Counted from the stretch's first letter, positions 1 to 6,237 are shown. The stretch is 9,927 nucleotides of DNA from Bifidobacteriaceae bacterium (GCA_031278075.1 JAITLE010000167.1:1-9927); one strand, 5' to 3'. Notes: generated by a model not told the origin, from the sequence alone. Program-made: numbers and translations.

Positions 1-1
1 C

Positions 2-211
2 GCGGCGCAGGCTGTGGCGCTGCGCGGGCCGGGCGGGGACATTCTGATACAGGGTGACGCCGTCGGGTTCATCTGGATGGCCGGCGCTCCCGTGGCGACC
101 CTCACGGCCGCGTTCGCCCCGCGGGCTTGGCTGCGTGGCCGCCAGCCGACCGCCGCCGCCACGCCGTCCGCGGCGTCCGCGGCGTCCGCGCCGCCCAGAC
201 CACGTCGGTGA
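2..211 (+). CDS. Possible 3' end of an upstream gene (partial; perhaps a membrane protein)
   Basis: This frame is open from the left edge and ends at TGA 209-211, giving about 69 residues. Codons carry mostly G or C in the third position, as in the other genes here. One stretch, FIWMAGAPVATLTAAF followed by APRAWLRGR, looks like a last transmembrane helix with a positively charged cytoplasmic end, as in many multi-helix transporters. The tail is a low-complexity run of Pro, Ala and Ser. No family can be assigned from so short a piece, and high GC alone can keep a frame this short open. Treat it as a plausible gene end, not an established one. The gene would continue to the left of the window. 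Confidence 0.35.
   Translation, partial: AAQAVALRGPGGDILIQGDAVGFIWMAGAPVATLTAAFAPRAWLRGRQPTAAATPSAASAASAPPRPRR
166..191. repeat. 9-bp tandem repeat, nearly three copies
   Basis: The unit GTCCGCGGC occurs at 166-174 and 175-183, and eight bases of a third copy follow at 184-191. In the proposed upstream reading frame it encodes Ser-Ala-Ala repeats near the C-terminus. The copy number may vary by replication slippage. No regulatory role is evident. Confidence 0.7.
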
Positions 212-382
212 CCCCGCCCGGCGCCGCCCTGGCCCGCCGCGGGGCCTTCGCCGCGAAGATGCTCGACCCACGTCCGTGATCCCGCACGGCGGCGGCCGGG
301 AGTGTGCGCGACACCTGCCGACGCCCCCGCTTGGCCCCGCTCTCCTTCGGCGCGTCGTGCCGACCCGGTTCCGGCCAACCGC

Positions 383-400
383 GACTGAAACGGTTCGGTC
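383..400. promoter_or_regulatory. Candidate LacI-family operator upstream of the regulator gene
   Basis: GACTGAAACGGTTCGGTC is an inverted repeat centred on CG (391-392); six of the eight half-site positions are symmetric. It matches the stronger palindrome at 1625-1642 at 13 of 18 positions and has the central CG typical of LacI/GalR-family operators. It lies about 115 bases before the regulator's start, which suggests autoregulation. Binding is inferred. Confidence 0.55.
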
Positions 401-472
401 CCGCGCCGCGGCACGCCGCCGGGCTGCCCGCGATCCGGTGAGACGCCCCGGGGTCATCGCGTGGCGGTGGCA

Positions 473-478
473 TAAGGT
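473..478 (+). promoter_or_regulatory. Possible -10 element for the regulator gene
   Basis: TAAGGT fits the actinobacterial TANNNT -10 pattern and would give a 5' leader of about 30 bases before the TTG start at 515. There is no clear -35 hexamer at the expected distance (around 450-455), so this is a weak prediction. Confidence 0.25.
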
Positions 479-499
479 TGCTTCAGCACACCCAGTTCC

Positions 500-509
500 A
501 AGGAGGAGG
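500..509 (+). promoter_or_regulatory. Strong ribosome-binding site that fixes a TTG start
   Basis: AAGGAGGAGG lies five bases before TTG 515-517; its AGGAGG core (501-506) is eight bases from the start. This near-ideal Shine-Dalgarno sequence supports the unusual TTG start. The protein that follows begins at the usual distance from a LacI-type helix-turn-helix. Confidence 0.8.
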
Positions 510-514
510 CAGCG

Positions 515-1573
515 TTGGCCCGGCGGACGACGATCGTTGACGTGGCGAGGGCGGCCGGGGTCTCGTTGAGCACGGCATCGGTCGCGCTGAACGGCCTCCC
601 CGGCGTTTCTGAGGCCAAGCGCGAGCACATCCGGCAGATCGCCCAGGATCTGAAGTATTCCCCGACCCTGCGCGCCCGCGGGCTGGCGGCGAAGCGGGCG
701 TTCGCGATCGGGTTCGTGGTCGAGCGCTCCCCCGAGGTGATGGGTTCCGACCCGTTCTTCGGGGCGTTCATCGCGGGCGTGCAGGAAGCCATCGCGGGCG
801 CCGGCTATGTGATGGTGTTGCAGGTCAGCCCCTCCCCGGAGCAAGCCGCGTGGCTGTATCGGGAGTTCGCGGGGGAACGCCGCGTCGACGGCGTGCTGTT
901 GGATCAGCTGCGGGTCGACGACGACCGGATCGGTCTAGTCCAAGAGCTGGGTTTGCCCGCGGTCGCGATAGCGCCGCCCACCGTCGCGGCGCCGCTGCCG
1001 ATGCTCTCGCAAAGCGGCGCGCCCGGCATCGTCGAGGTGACCGAGCACTTGATGGCCCTGGGACACCGCGACATAGCCCACATTCGAGGGAAGCTGGAGT
1101 ACGTCCACTCGGTGGAGCGGCGCACGGCCTGGCGGGACACGCTGGCCAAAGGTGGTCTGCCCGCCGGCGCCGAGTTGCAGGGCGACTTCACGGTGGCGAG
1201 CGGCAGCCGCGCGGCCGAGGAGATCCTGGCCATGGACCGCCCGCCGACGGCAGTGGTGTGCGTCAACGATCTGTGCGCGATTGGACTGGTGGCGGGCTTG
1301 CAGGCGGCTGGCGTGGATGTGCCGGGGGACATCTCTGTGGTCGGATTCGACGGCATCGAGCTGGCGAACTACCTCCACCCCCGGTTGACCACCGTGCGGA
1401 CCGCGCCGCAGACCGTGGGGCGAGCGGCGGCCGCGATGCTGCTGGAGCTGATCGACGATCCAGGCCGGGAACCCTGGACTGTCCAATTGGGCCCCGGGCC
1501 TTTGGTGATGGGTGAATCGACCGCGCCGCCGCGCGCCGGGGCGCTGCCCGCGGTTCGGCGAAGCGTTTCGTAA
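515..1573 (+). CDS. LacI/GalR-family transcriptional regulator
   Basis: This 352-residue protein has the usual LacI-family length and layout. Residues 4-25 (TTIVDVARAAGVSLSTASVALN) are the helix-turn-helix. The hinge helix follows at about 48-60 (SPTLRARGLAAKR). From about residue 63 comes the periplasmic-binding-protein-like effector core, with recognisable family segments such as LGHRDIAHIRG, VCVNDLCAIGL and VPGDISVVGFDG, and the late HPRLTTVR. The recognition helix reads STASVALN where many relatives have TVSRVLN, so its operator preference may differ in detail. Family knowledge implies that a sugar or sugar phosphate releases or alters DNA binding. Its position just before a sugar transporter, and related palindromes at 383-400 and 1625-1642, suggest local and auto-regulation. 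The effector is unknown; a product of the mannoside pathway is a reasonable guess. It starts at TTG, supported by a strong ribosome-binding site. Confidence 0.95.
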   Translation: MARRTTIVDVARAAGVSLSTASVALNGLPGVSEAKREHIRQIAQDLKYSPTLRARGLAAKRAFAIGFVVERSPEVMGSDPFFGAFIAGVQEAIAGAGYVMVLQVSPSPEQAAWLYREFAGERRVDGVLLDQLRVDDDRIGLVQELGLPAVAIAPPTVAAPLPMLSQSGAPGIVEVTEHLMALGHRDIAHIRGKLEYVHSVERRTAWRDTLAKGGLPAGAELQGDFTVASGSRAAEEILAMDRPPTAVVCVNDLCAIGLVAGLQAAGVDVPGDISVVGFDGIELANYLHPRLTTVRTAPQTVGRAAAAMLLELIDDPGREPWTVQLGPGPLVMGESTAPPRAGALPAVRRSVS

Positions 1574-1583
1574 CGATTCGGTC
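1556..1583. promoter_or_regulatory. Two overlapping weaker operator-like sites at the end of the regulator gene
   Basis: Two CG-centred sites overlap here. 1556-1573 (core CGAAGCGTTTCG) matches the main palindrome at 10 of 18 positions, and 1566-1583 (right half ATTCGGTC) at 11 of 18. Their centres (1564/1565 and 1574/1575) are ten bases apart, about one helical turn. They overlap the regulator's stop codon and lie just upstream of the -35-like element at 1591. They could be auxiliary binding sites; chance similarity is possible. Confidence 0.35.
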
Positions 1584-1590
1584 ACGGTGC

Positions 1591-1619
1591 TTGACGACAC
1601 AACCGGGGCGTGCCAGCGT
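1591..1619 (+). promoter_or_regulatory. Candidate promoter of the transporter operon
   Basis: TTGACG (1591-1596) is a good -35 hexamer. At a 17-base spacing lies CAGCGT (1614-1619), a poor -10 that keeps only the A and final T of TANNNT. Transcription would start near 1626, inside the palindrome at 1625-1642, a typical arrangement for repression. TAGAGG (1619-1624) is an alternative -10 but its spacing of 22 is too long. Confidence 0.45.
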
Positions 1620-1624
1620 AGAGG

Positions 1625-1642
1625 AACCGAATCGTTTCGGTT
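1625..1642. promoter_or_regulatory. Main LacI-family operator before the sugar-binding protein gene
   Basis: AACCGAATCGTTTCGGTT is an 18-bp palindrome centred on CG (1633-1634) with seven of eight half-site positions symmetric. Size, symmetry and the central CG match LacI/GalR-family operators. It lies 20 bases before the ATG at 1662, downstream of or over the proposed transcription start, where a bound repressor would block the operon. The regulator encoded immediately upstream is the obvious ligand; binding itself is inferred. Confidence 0.75.
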
Positions 1643-1661
1643 ACGACACAAAGGAGTGAAT

Positions 1662-3026
1662 ATGCGGCAGACGAGCCCACACCCACAACGAGTCCCGCGG
1701 CGCCTGGCCGCGTTGGTCGCGGTCGGCGCATTGGCCCTGACGGGCTGCGGCGGCAGCTCAAACGACGATGCGACCAAGCCCCCCGGCGGCACGGCCAGCG
1801 GCGACGCTCCCGCCCTGAGCGGCGACCTGAACATTGTGATCTCCTCCGCGGACGCCTCCGACAAGGCGTTCAACGAGCTCAACGAGGCGTTCAAACTCGC
1901 CAACCCCGGGGTTGACGCGGTTGTCACATCCGTCCCCAACGACACCTACGACGCGACCAAGGCCGCGCAGATGACGGCCGGCTCCGCCGACATCGTGGTC
2001 ATCAGCTTCAAGGGCTTCAGGGACACACCGCAATACGCGGCGGACTCAAAGACAGCGGACGTCCTGCTGGCGGAGGCCGGCGGCTACTTGGACTTGACCG
2101 ATGAGCCGTTCATGGCGAACTACAACCCGTCCCTGATCGAGAGCGTCAAGATCAGCGGCAGGGCCTACGCCGTCCCCACGGGCCTCAGCTACGCCAACGG
2201 CGTCTTCTACAACAAGCAGATCTTCGCTGACAACGGCCTTGACATCCCGACCACTTGGGCCGAGATGGAGGCGGTCATCGCCACCCTGCAAGCCGCGTCC
2301 ATCACCCCGTTTGGGATCGGCGGCAAGGACATCTGGCCGGCCGGCCTGACCATGCTGGGCATCGTCTCGGGCCTTTACCCCTCGGGTGACGCCGAACAGG
2401 AGTTGATGGACGGCCTTTGGGGCGGCACCCTGAAACTCGACGAAGGCAAGCAACTCACCGTGATGGAGCGCGTCGAGACGGTGTTCCAAGCCGCGAACAA
2501 GAACTTCGCCGGCGAAGGCTACGACGTCCAGCCCTCGGAGTTCGCCCAGGGCAAGTTCGCCATGCTGCCGGACGGCACCTGGAACCACACCGTCATCACG
2601 GAAGCGGTGGCGGGCGCCTTCGAGATCGGCTTCTTCCCGATGCCGGGTGGAGACACAGCGGCCGACAACGCGTACCTCAACGGCAAAGTCGAGTTGATGC
2701 TCGGCGTCAACGCGGCCAGCAAGAACAAGGAAGCCGCCCTGGCCTGGCTCACGTTCTTCTCCGATCCCGCGAACTACGCTGGGTTCGTCACCGGCGCCGG
2801 CTGGGCCTCGTCGCAGCCGGGCATCGCCCAAGGCGAGTTCTTCGACTCGATCGCGGGTTACACGGCGGAGTTCCGCCCCCTGTGGGAGGTCTTCTGGATT
2901 CCGAACAACGATTCCGGGGAAGCCGCCCAATATCCGTTCAACTACCCGGCGATCGCCCCCTTGGGCACCCAAAGCGCCGCTGACGCGGCGAAAGCCGCGC
3001 AGGAGGCCTGGGCGGCCGGTTTCTAA
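1662..3026 (+). CDS. Sugar ABC transporter substrate-binding lipoprotein
   Basis: A 454-residue extracellular solute-binding protein of the CUT1 type. The N-terminus is a lipoprotein signal: basic residues (RRVPRR-like start), a hydrophobic stretch, and the lipobox LTGC with Cys29 as the predicted lipidated residue. A Gly/Ser/Asp-rich linker follows to about residue 50. Family-typical segments include an early DLNIVISSADASD strand region, TAGSADIVVI, YAVPTGLSYANGVFYNKQIF (hinge and ligand-side region), GKFAMLPDGTWN and NKEAALAWLTFFSDP. It would be anchored outside the membrane and deliver an oligosaccharide to the two downstream permeases. AAGGAG (1651-1656) five bases before ATG 1662 fixes the start; an in-frame upstream ATG at 1512 would overlap the regulator gene and destroy the signal peptide position. 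The ligand cannot be read from sequence; the linked GH130 gene suggests a mannose-containing oligosaccharide. Confidence 0.94.
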   Translation: MRQTSPHPQRVPRRLAALVAVGALALTGCGGSSNDDATKPPGGTASGDAPALSGDLNIVISSADASDKAFNELNEAFKLANPGVDAVVTSVPNDTYDATKAAQMTAGSADIVVISFKGFRDTPQYAADSKTADVLLAEAGGYLDLTDEPFMANYNPSLIESVKISGRAYAVPTGLSYANGVFYNKQIFADNGLDIPTTWAEMEAVIATLQAASITPFGIGGKDIWPAGLTMLGIVSGLYPSGDAEQELMDGLWGGTLKLDEGKQLTVMERVETVFQAANKNFAGEGYDVQPSEFAQGKFAMLPDGTWNHTVITEAVAGAFEIGFFPMPGGDTAADNAYLNGKVELMLGVNAASKNKEAALAWLTFFSDPANYAGFVTGAGWASSQPGIAQGEFFDSIAGYTAEFRPLWEVFWIPNNDSGEAAQYPFNYPAIAPLGTQSAADAAKAAQEAWAAGF

Positions 3027-3058
3027 CCGGACCCAAGCCAGGCGATCTCTCCTCATCC

Positions 3059-3109
3059 GTTCTCGCCGCCGGGTCCGCGGCCAAGTGGGCCGGGCCCGGC
3101 GGCGAGAGC
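3059..3109 (+). terminator. Long GC hairpin between binding-protein and permease genes (partial terminator or RNA stabiliser)
   Basis: TCTCGCCGCCGGG (3061-3073) pairs perfectly over 13 bp with 3095-3107. A T-G wobble and a G-C pair extend it to 3059/3109. A smaller internal stem (3078-3082 with 3088-3092) lies in the loop. No T-run follows. By analogy with other sugar-transporter operons, it may reduce read-through or protect the upstream message, so that more binding protein than permease is made. That role is inference; the fold is directly visible. Confidence 0.75.
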
Positions 3110-3134
3110 CCTGAGACCGGAAGTCGAAACAGTC

Positions 3135-4049
3135 GTGGCCACATCGTCGTTCCCTTTCCCGCGTCGCGCGCCAGTCAGGTTCACCTTCGCCTTGTCGCTG
3201 GTGGTCCTGGTGGTCTTCGCGCTGGTCCCCGCCGGCGCGGTCGCGGTGATCTCCTTCACCGATCTGAAAGGCCTGCCCGGCCTGCCGGTCCATTGGGTCG
3301 GCTGGGAGAATTACATCGATTACTTCGGCAAGGGCCACCGCGCCGACAACTGGAACGCGTTCAAGAACACGATCATCTTCGCCAGCTTGACCGTGGTCAC
3401 CCAGATCACGCTCGCCCTGCTGGTCGCGGTGCTGCTGAACGGCAAACTCAAGGGCCGGAACTTTTACCGTTCGGTGGTGTTCATGCCGACGGTCCTGGGC
3501 GTCACGGTCACGGCCTTGGTTTGGTCGCTGATGATGAACCCGTCGGGTGGCCCGATGCAAAGCCTGTTGGGACTGTTCGGCACTGACTCGGCCTTTCTCG
3601 GCGATCCGAAGATCGCGCTTTATCTCGTGATCTTTGTGCAAGTCTGGATGAATATGGGGGTCTCGGTGGTGATCTTCATCGCCGGCCTGCAAGCCATCCC
3701 CGCTGAGCTGTACGAGGTCGCCACGATCGACGGGGCCTCGTCCAGGCAGGCCTTCTGGTACGTCACGTTCCCGATGCTGGCGCCCTCGGTGACCGCCAAC
3801 GTGCTGCTCGGGATCGTCTCCGCGATGCAGTCTTACCAGCTGACGTTTGTGCTGACCGGAGCGATGAACAAGGCCACGCAGGTGTTGTCGCTGCAGGTTT
3901 ACCAGCTCTCATTCGGCACACGCGGCGGCACCGCCCTGACCCAGTCGCAGGGCTATGCCGCGTCGATCTCCATGATCCAATTCCTGCTGGTCGGGGCTAT
4001 CTCACTGGGCACAATGGTTTGGCTGCGCCGAAGGGAGCGTGTGCTGTGA
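3135..4049 (+). CDS. Sugar ABC transporter permease, CUT1 (first subunit, MalF-like)
   Basis: A 304-residue integral membrane protein of the binding-protein-dependent transport permease family. Hydrophobic stretches at about 16-40, 79-101, 112-132, 160-184, 220-242 and 274-296 fit the usual six helices. The cytoplasmic EAA loop that docks on the ATPase is at about 191-216 (ELYEVATIDGASSRQAFWYVTFPML): the conserved G is present, while the usual second Ala of the EAA core is Val. The first helix follows a short basic N-terminus, and RRRERVL closes the C-terminus. It starts at GTG 3135 with only a weak purine-rich site upstream; no better start gives a normal N-terminus. It forms a heterodimer with the next gene product and receives sugar from the lipoprotein. 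No ATPase gene is nearby, so a shared ATPase encoded elsewhere (MsiK-like in actinobacteria) is likely. Confidence 0.93.
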   Translation: MATSSFPFPRRAPVRFTFALSLVVLVVFALVPAGAVAVISFTDLKGLPGLPVHWVGWENYIDYFGKGHRADNWNAFKNTIIFASLTVVTQITLALLVAVLLNGKLKGRNFYRSVVFMPTVLGVTVTALVWSLMMNPSGGPMQSLLGLFGTDSAFLGDPKIALYLVIFVQVWMNMGVSVVIFIAGLQAIPAELYEVATIDGASSRQAFWYVTFPMLAPSVTANVLLGIVSAMQSYQLTFVLTGAMNKATQVLSLQVYQLSFGTRGGTALTQSQGYAASISMIQFLLVGAISLGTMVWLRRRERVL

Positions 4050-4990
4050 GCGCTGATCGCGCCGCCGGGCGCCGTGAATCGCACGATGCCGTGCGGCCAG
4101 TTGAGCGCGTGGGCGACAGCCCCAGCGCGCCCAGCCGCGCGACGCGCGGCGCCAACCGGCGCGGCCGGCGGATCGGCCGGCGGATCGGCCGGGCGCCGGT
4201 CGGGGCGTATCTTTGCGTGGCGTTGCTGATGCTGCTGTTCTTGTTCCCACTGGCCTACCTGGTCAACACGGCGCTGAAAAGCCCCGCCGAATTCATCTCC
4301 AATCCCGTGGGGCTGGTCCAGCATCCAAATTGGGAGAACTTCCCCGAGGCTTGGAAGATGGGCAACTTCGGTCGTTATGTGGTGAACACGGCGCTGTACA
4401 CCCTGGCAGGCGCCGGGATCGGCACCGTGATCGCGTTGACGATGGGTTTCCCGGTGGCTCGCGGGTACATCCGCGGCGCGAAGATCTGGAACGGGCTGTT
4501 CGTGTTCGTGATGTTCCTGCCGAACGCCCTGATGACCCAATTCCACCTGCTGATCAAACTGCACATGTACAACACCCAGTTGGGGTACATCCTGATGCTG
4601 GGCGTCGGAGTGGGCGTCGGGCCGCTGTTGTTCCGCGGCTTCGTCTTGTCGCTCCCACGGGAGTTGGACGAGGCGGCCGCCGTGGACGGCATCGGCTACT
4701 GGCGCTACTTGTTGACGTTTGTGCTGCCACTGTCGAAACCGGCGTTGGCCACAGTGTTCATTTTGCAGGCGGTGTGGATCTGGAACGAGATCATCATGGC
4801 CACGATTCTGTTGGCAGACGCGAATCTGTGGCCCATCGCCACGGGCCTGAACGCCTTCAAGGGTCTTTACTCAAACAACTGGGCGCTGCTCTCGGCGGCC
4901 ACACTAATTGTGGCGGCGCCGCTGATGGTGGGCTATGTGTTCATACAAAAGTACCTTGTCAACGGCGTTGTCGGCGCGGTCAAGGGCTGA
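4046..4990 (+). CDS. Sugar ABC transporter permease, CUT1 (second subunit, MalG-like)
   Basis: A 314-residue membrane permease, partner of the preceding subunit. I place the start at GTG 4046, overlapping the upstream stop in a GTGA junction, because AAGGGAG (4031-4037) lies eight bases ahead of it. The in-frame ATG at 4019 lacks such a site and lies deeper in the upstream gene. Residues 1-50 are an unusually long Arg-, Ala- and Ser-rich cytoplasmic tail ending in RRIGRRIGR. Six hydrophobic segments follow, beginning at about 53-73. The EAA loop starts near residue 206 (ELDEAAAVDGIGYWRYLLTFVLPLSKPAL) and is closer to consensus than that of the first subunit. NTALKSPAEF and WNEIIMATILL are typical of the MalG side. 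The overlap implies translational coupling and equal subunit amounts. The substrate is that of the lipoprotein. Confidence 0.93.
   Translation: MSADRAAGRRESHDAVRPVERVGDSPSAPSRATRGANRRGRRIGRRIGRAPVGAYLCVALLMLLFLFPLAYLVNTALKSPAEFISNPVGLVQHPNWENFPEAWKMGNFGRYVVNTALYTLAGAGIGTVIALTMGFPVARGYIRGAKIWNGLFVFVMFLPNALMTQFHLLIKLHMYNTQLGYILMLGVGVGVGPLLFRGFVLSLPRELDEAAAVDGIGYWRYLLTFVLPLSKPALATVFILQAVWIWNEIIMATILLADANLWPIATGLNAFKGLYSNNWALLSAATLIVAAPLMVGYVFIQKYLVNGVVGAVKG
4163..4192. repeat. 12-bp tandem repeat, 2.5 copies, in the second permease gene
   Basis: GGCCGGCGGATC occurs at 4163-4174 and 4175-4186, followed by the half copy GGCCGG. It encodes the RRIGRRIGR stretch just before the first membrane helix. 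It looks like a recent in-frame slippage expansion; 12 bp keeps the frame intact. Confidence 0.85.
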
Positions 4991-5008
4991 GGCGAAAGGG
5001 AAAACGCG

Positions 5009-6151
5009 GTGGATCGAAGCGGCGGATCGGCGCGATGGGCTCCAATTGGGGACGTGCCATACAAAATGGAGCGCGTCGGGCTGTTGATGAGCCCCGAGCC
5101 TGGCAACCCCCTTGAGTCCGAGGGCGTGCTCAACCCGGCGACCGCCTGGGGCAGGGACGGGAACCTGTACCTCTACCCGCGGCTGGTCGCGCAAGGCAAC
5201 GTCTCACGGATCGGCCGCGCCAGGGTCGTGATCGAAGACGGCCGGCCGGTCGGGGTGGAGCGCGAGGGCCTGGCCTTGGAGCCGATCCGCGGCTGGGAGC
5301 ACGGCACCGCCCACGGCGGCGTCGAAGACCCGCGCGTCAGCCACTTGGCCAGCCTGGGCGTCCACGTCATGGCCTATGTGGCCTACGGCCCCCTCGGGCC
5401 GAAGCCCGCCCTGGCGCTGTCCAACGACGGGCGCGATTGGCGGCGCCTGGGCCCCATCACCTTCGAATACGACGACGAACTCGACACCGACCTCAACATG
5501 TTCCCCAACAAGGACGTGGCGCTGTTCCCGGAGGTGGTCCCGAGCCCGGACGGGCGGCCCAGCTATGCGATCCTGCACCGGCCGATGTGGGACTTGTCCT
5601 TCGCCCGCGCCGGCGAGGCCCCCCCGCTGCCCCTGGGCGTGGAAGACCGCCGGCCCGGCATTTGGATCTCCTACGTTGACCAGGCCGATGCCGTGCGCGA
5701 CCTCCGCGCGCTGACCAGGCCGCATTCCCACCGGCCGCTGGCCACTCCGGAGCACGCCTGGGAAGACCTCAAGATCGGTGGCGGCGCGCCTCCCCTGCGG
5801 GTGCCGGAGGGTTGGCTGTTGCTCTACCACGGTGTGGACGGCCAAATCAACGACCTCGGCTCGTTCGTGCCGCAGGATTCGGTGCGCTACGTGGCCGCGG
5901 CGATGCTCCTGGACCCCGACAACCCGGCCCGGGTCCTGGCCCGCAGCGCGGCGCCGCTGCTGGAACCATCCCTGGAAGCAGAGACCATCGGGCAGGTCTG
6001 CAACGTCGTGTTCCCGACCGCCGTCGAGGCGATCGAGGGCAACTGGTTCGTGTTCTACGGCATGGCCGACAGCCAGATCGGTGTGGCCCGCCTGGAACGT
6101 GATGGCGCCATCCCGTGTGGCGCGCCCGGCGCCGCGGCGCCCGACAGCTGA
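5009..6151 (+). CDS. GH130-family beta-mannoside phosphorylase (or beta-mannosidase)
   Basis: A 380-residue cytoplasmic protein with no signal peptide and the hallmarks of the five-bladed beta-propeller family GH130. Visible motifs are GVLNPA (39-44), YPRL (57-60 region, with Arg58), GVEDPRV (104-110), NKDVALFPE (167-175), LHRP (189-192), IGGGAPPL (256-263) with GWLLLYHGV (268-276), and FVFYGMADSQIGVA (347-360). In characterised GH130 phosphorylases the Asp of the EDPR-type motif is the acid, here Asp107. Arg58, Lys168, Arg191 and His274 are candidate phosphate ligands by analogy. If so, it cleaves a beta-mannoside with phosphate to give mannose 1-phosphate; some GH130 members are instead hydrolases. 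The acceptor sugar and linkage cannot be read. AAAGGGA (4995-5001) seven bases before GTG 5009 supports the start; an in-frame ATG at 5066 is an alternative that would still keep every motif. Only 18 bases separate it from the permease gene, so it is in the same operon. Confidence 0.88.
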   Translation: MDRSGGSARWAPIGDVPYKMERVGLLMSPEPGNPLESEGVLNPATAWGRDGNLYLYPRLVAQGNVSRIGRARVVIEDGRPVGVEREGLALEPIRGWEHGTAHGGVEDPRVSHLASLGVHVMAYVAYGPLGPKPALALSNDGRDWRRLGPITFEYDDELDTDLNMFPNKDVALFPEVVPSPDGRPSYAILHRPMWDLSFARAGEAPPLPLGVEDRRPGIWISYVDQADAVRDLRALTRPHSHRPLATPEHAWEDLKIGGGAPPLRVPEGWLLLYHGVDGQINDLGSFVPQDSVRYVAAAMLLDPDNPARVLARSAAPLLEPSLEAETIGQVCNVVFPTAVEAIEGNWFVFYGMADSQIGVARLERDGAIPCGAPGAAAPDS

Positions 6152-6233
6152 TCGCCGCCGGCCAGTCCCGCCGGCCGGTGAGAGAAAACACTAAGGAGAC
6201 GAAGATGTCATCTGCAGAAAAGGAGAGACTGAC
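6152..6233 (+). promoter_or_regulatory. Short intergenic region with two ribosome-binding sites before the secreted enzyme gene
   Basis: A weak GC hairpin (CCGGCC 6158-6163 with GGCCGG 6173-6178) is followed by two successive Shine-Dalgarno sites. The first is AAGGAG (6193-6198), six bases before ATG 6205. The second is AAAGGAG (6219-6225), eight bases before ATG 6234. No clear promoter is seen, so the downstream gene is probably read from the operon promoter. Confidence 0.6.
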
Positions 6234-6237
6234 ATGA
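6205..6237 (+). CDS. Possible 10-codon leader peptide ORF, coupled to the next gene
   Basis: ATG 6205 opens a 10-residue frame, MSSAEKERLT, ending at TGA 6235-6237. It has its own good ribosome-binding site (AAGGAG 6193-6198). Its stop overlaps the start of the large secreted-protein gene in an ATGA junction, and the second gene's ribosome-binding site lies inside the leader, so ribosomes ending here could re-initiate directly. The peptide is hydrophilic and charged and is not a signal peptide. It may be a translational-coupling device, or a chance by-product of two nearby initiation sites. No codon run points to classical amino-acid attenuation. Confidence 0.4.
   Translation: MSSAEKERLT

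Larger units (their letters stand above)
212..514. other. Intergenic region upstream of the LacI-family gene
   Basis: No convincing gene lies in these 303 bases. The region is very GC-rich, and the open frames crossing it have compositions typical of chance reading frames. It holds a candidate operator (383-400), a possible -10 element (473-478) and the ribosome-binding site of the regulator (500-509). A short GC hairpin (arms 231-235 and 242-246, six-base loop) could help terminate the upstream gene, but it is weak and has no T-run. Confidence 0.6.

Noticed and set aside
54..569. A 171-codon plus-strand frame through the upstream intergenic region
   Set aside because: Its product is dominated by Arg and Pro runs, it lacks a ribosome-binding site, and it overlaps the well-supported start of the regulator.
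1512..1661. N-terminal extension of the binding protein from an upstream in-frame ATG
   Set aside because: It would overlap the regulator gene, contain the operator and promoter, and bury the lipoprotein signal; ATG 1662 has a proper ribosome-binding site.
2046..3692. A 548-codon open frame on the minus strand across the binding-protein and first permease genes
   Set aside because: It is a shadow of high-GC coding sequence: its product is rich in Arg, His, Asp and Gly without domains, and it opposes two well-supported genes and spans their intergenic hairpin.
4019..4045. ATG 4019 as the start of the second permease
   Set aside because: GTG 4046 has AAGGGAG at the right distance and forms a normal stop-start overlap; the earlier ATG lacks such a site.
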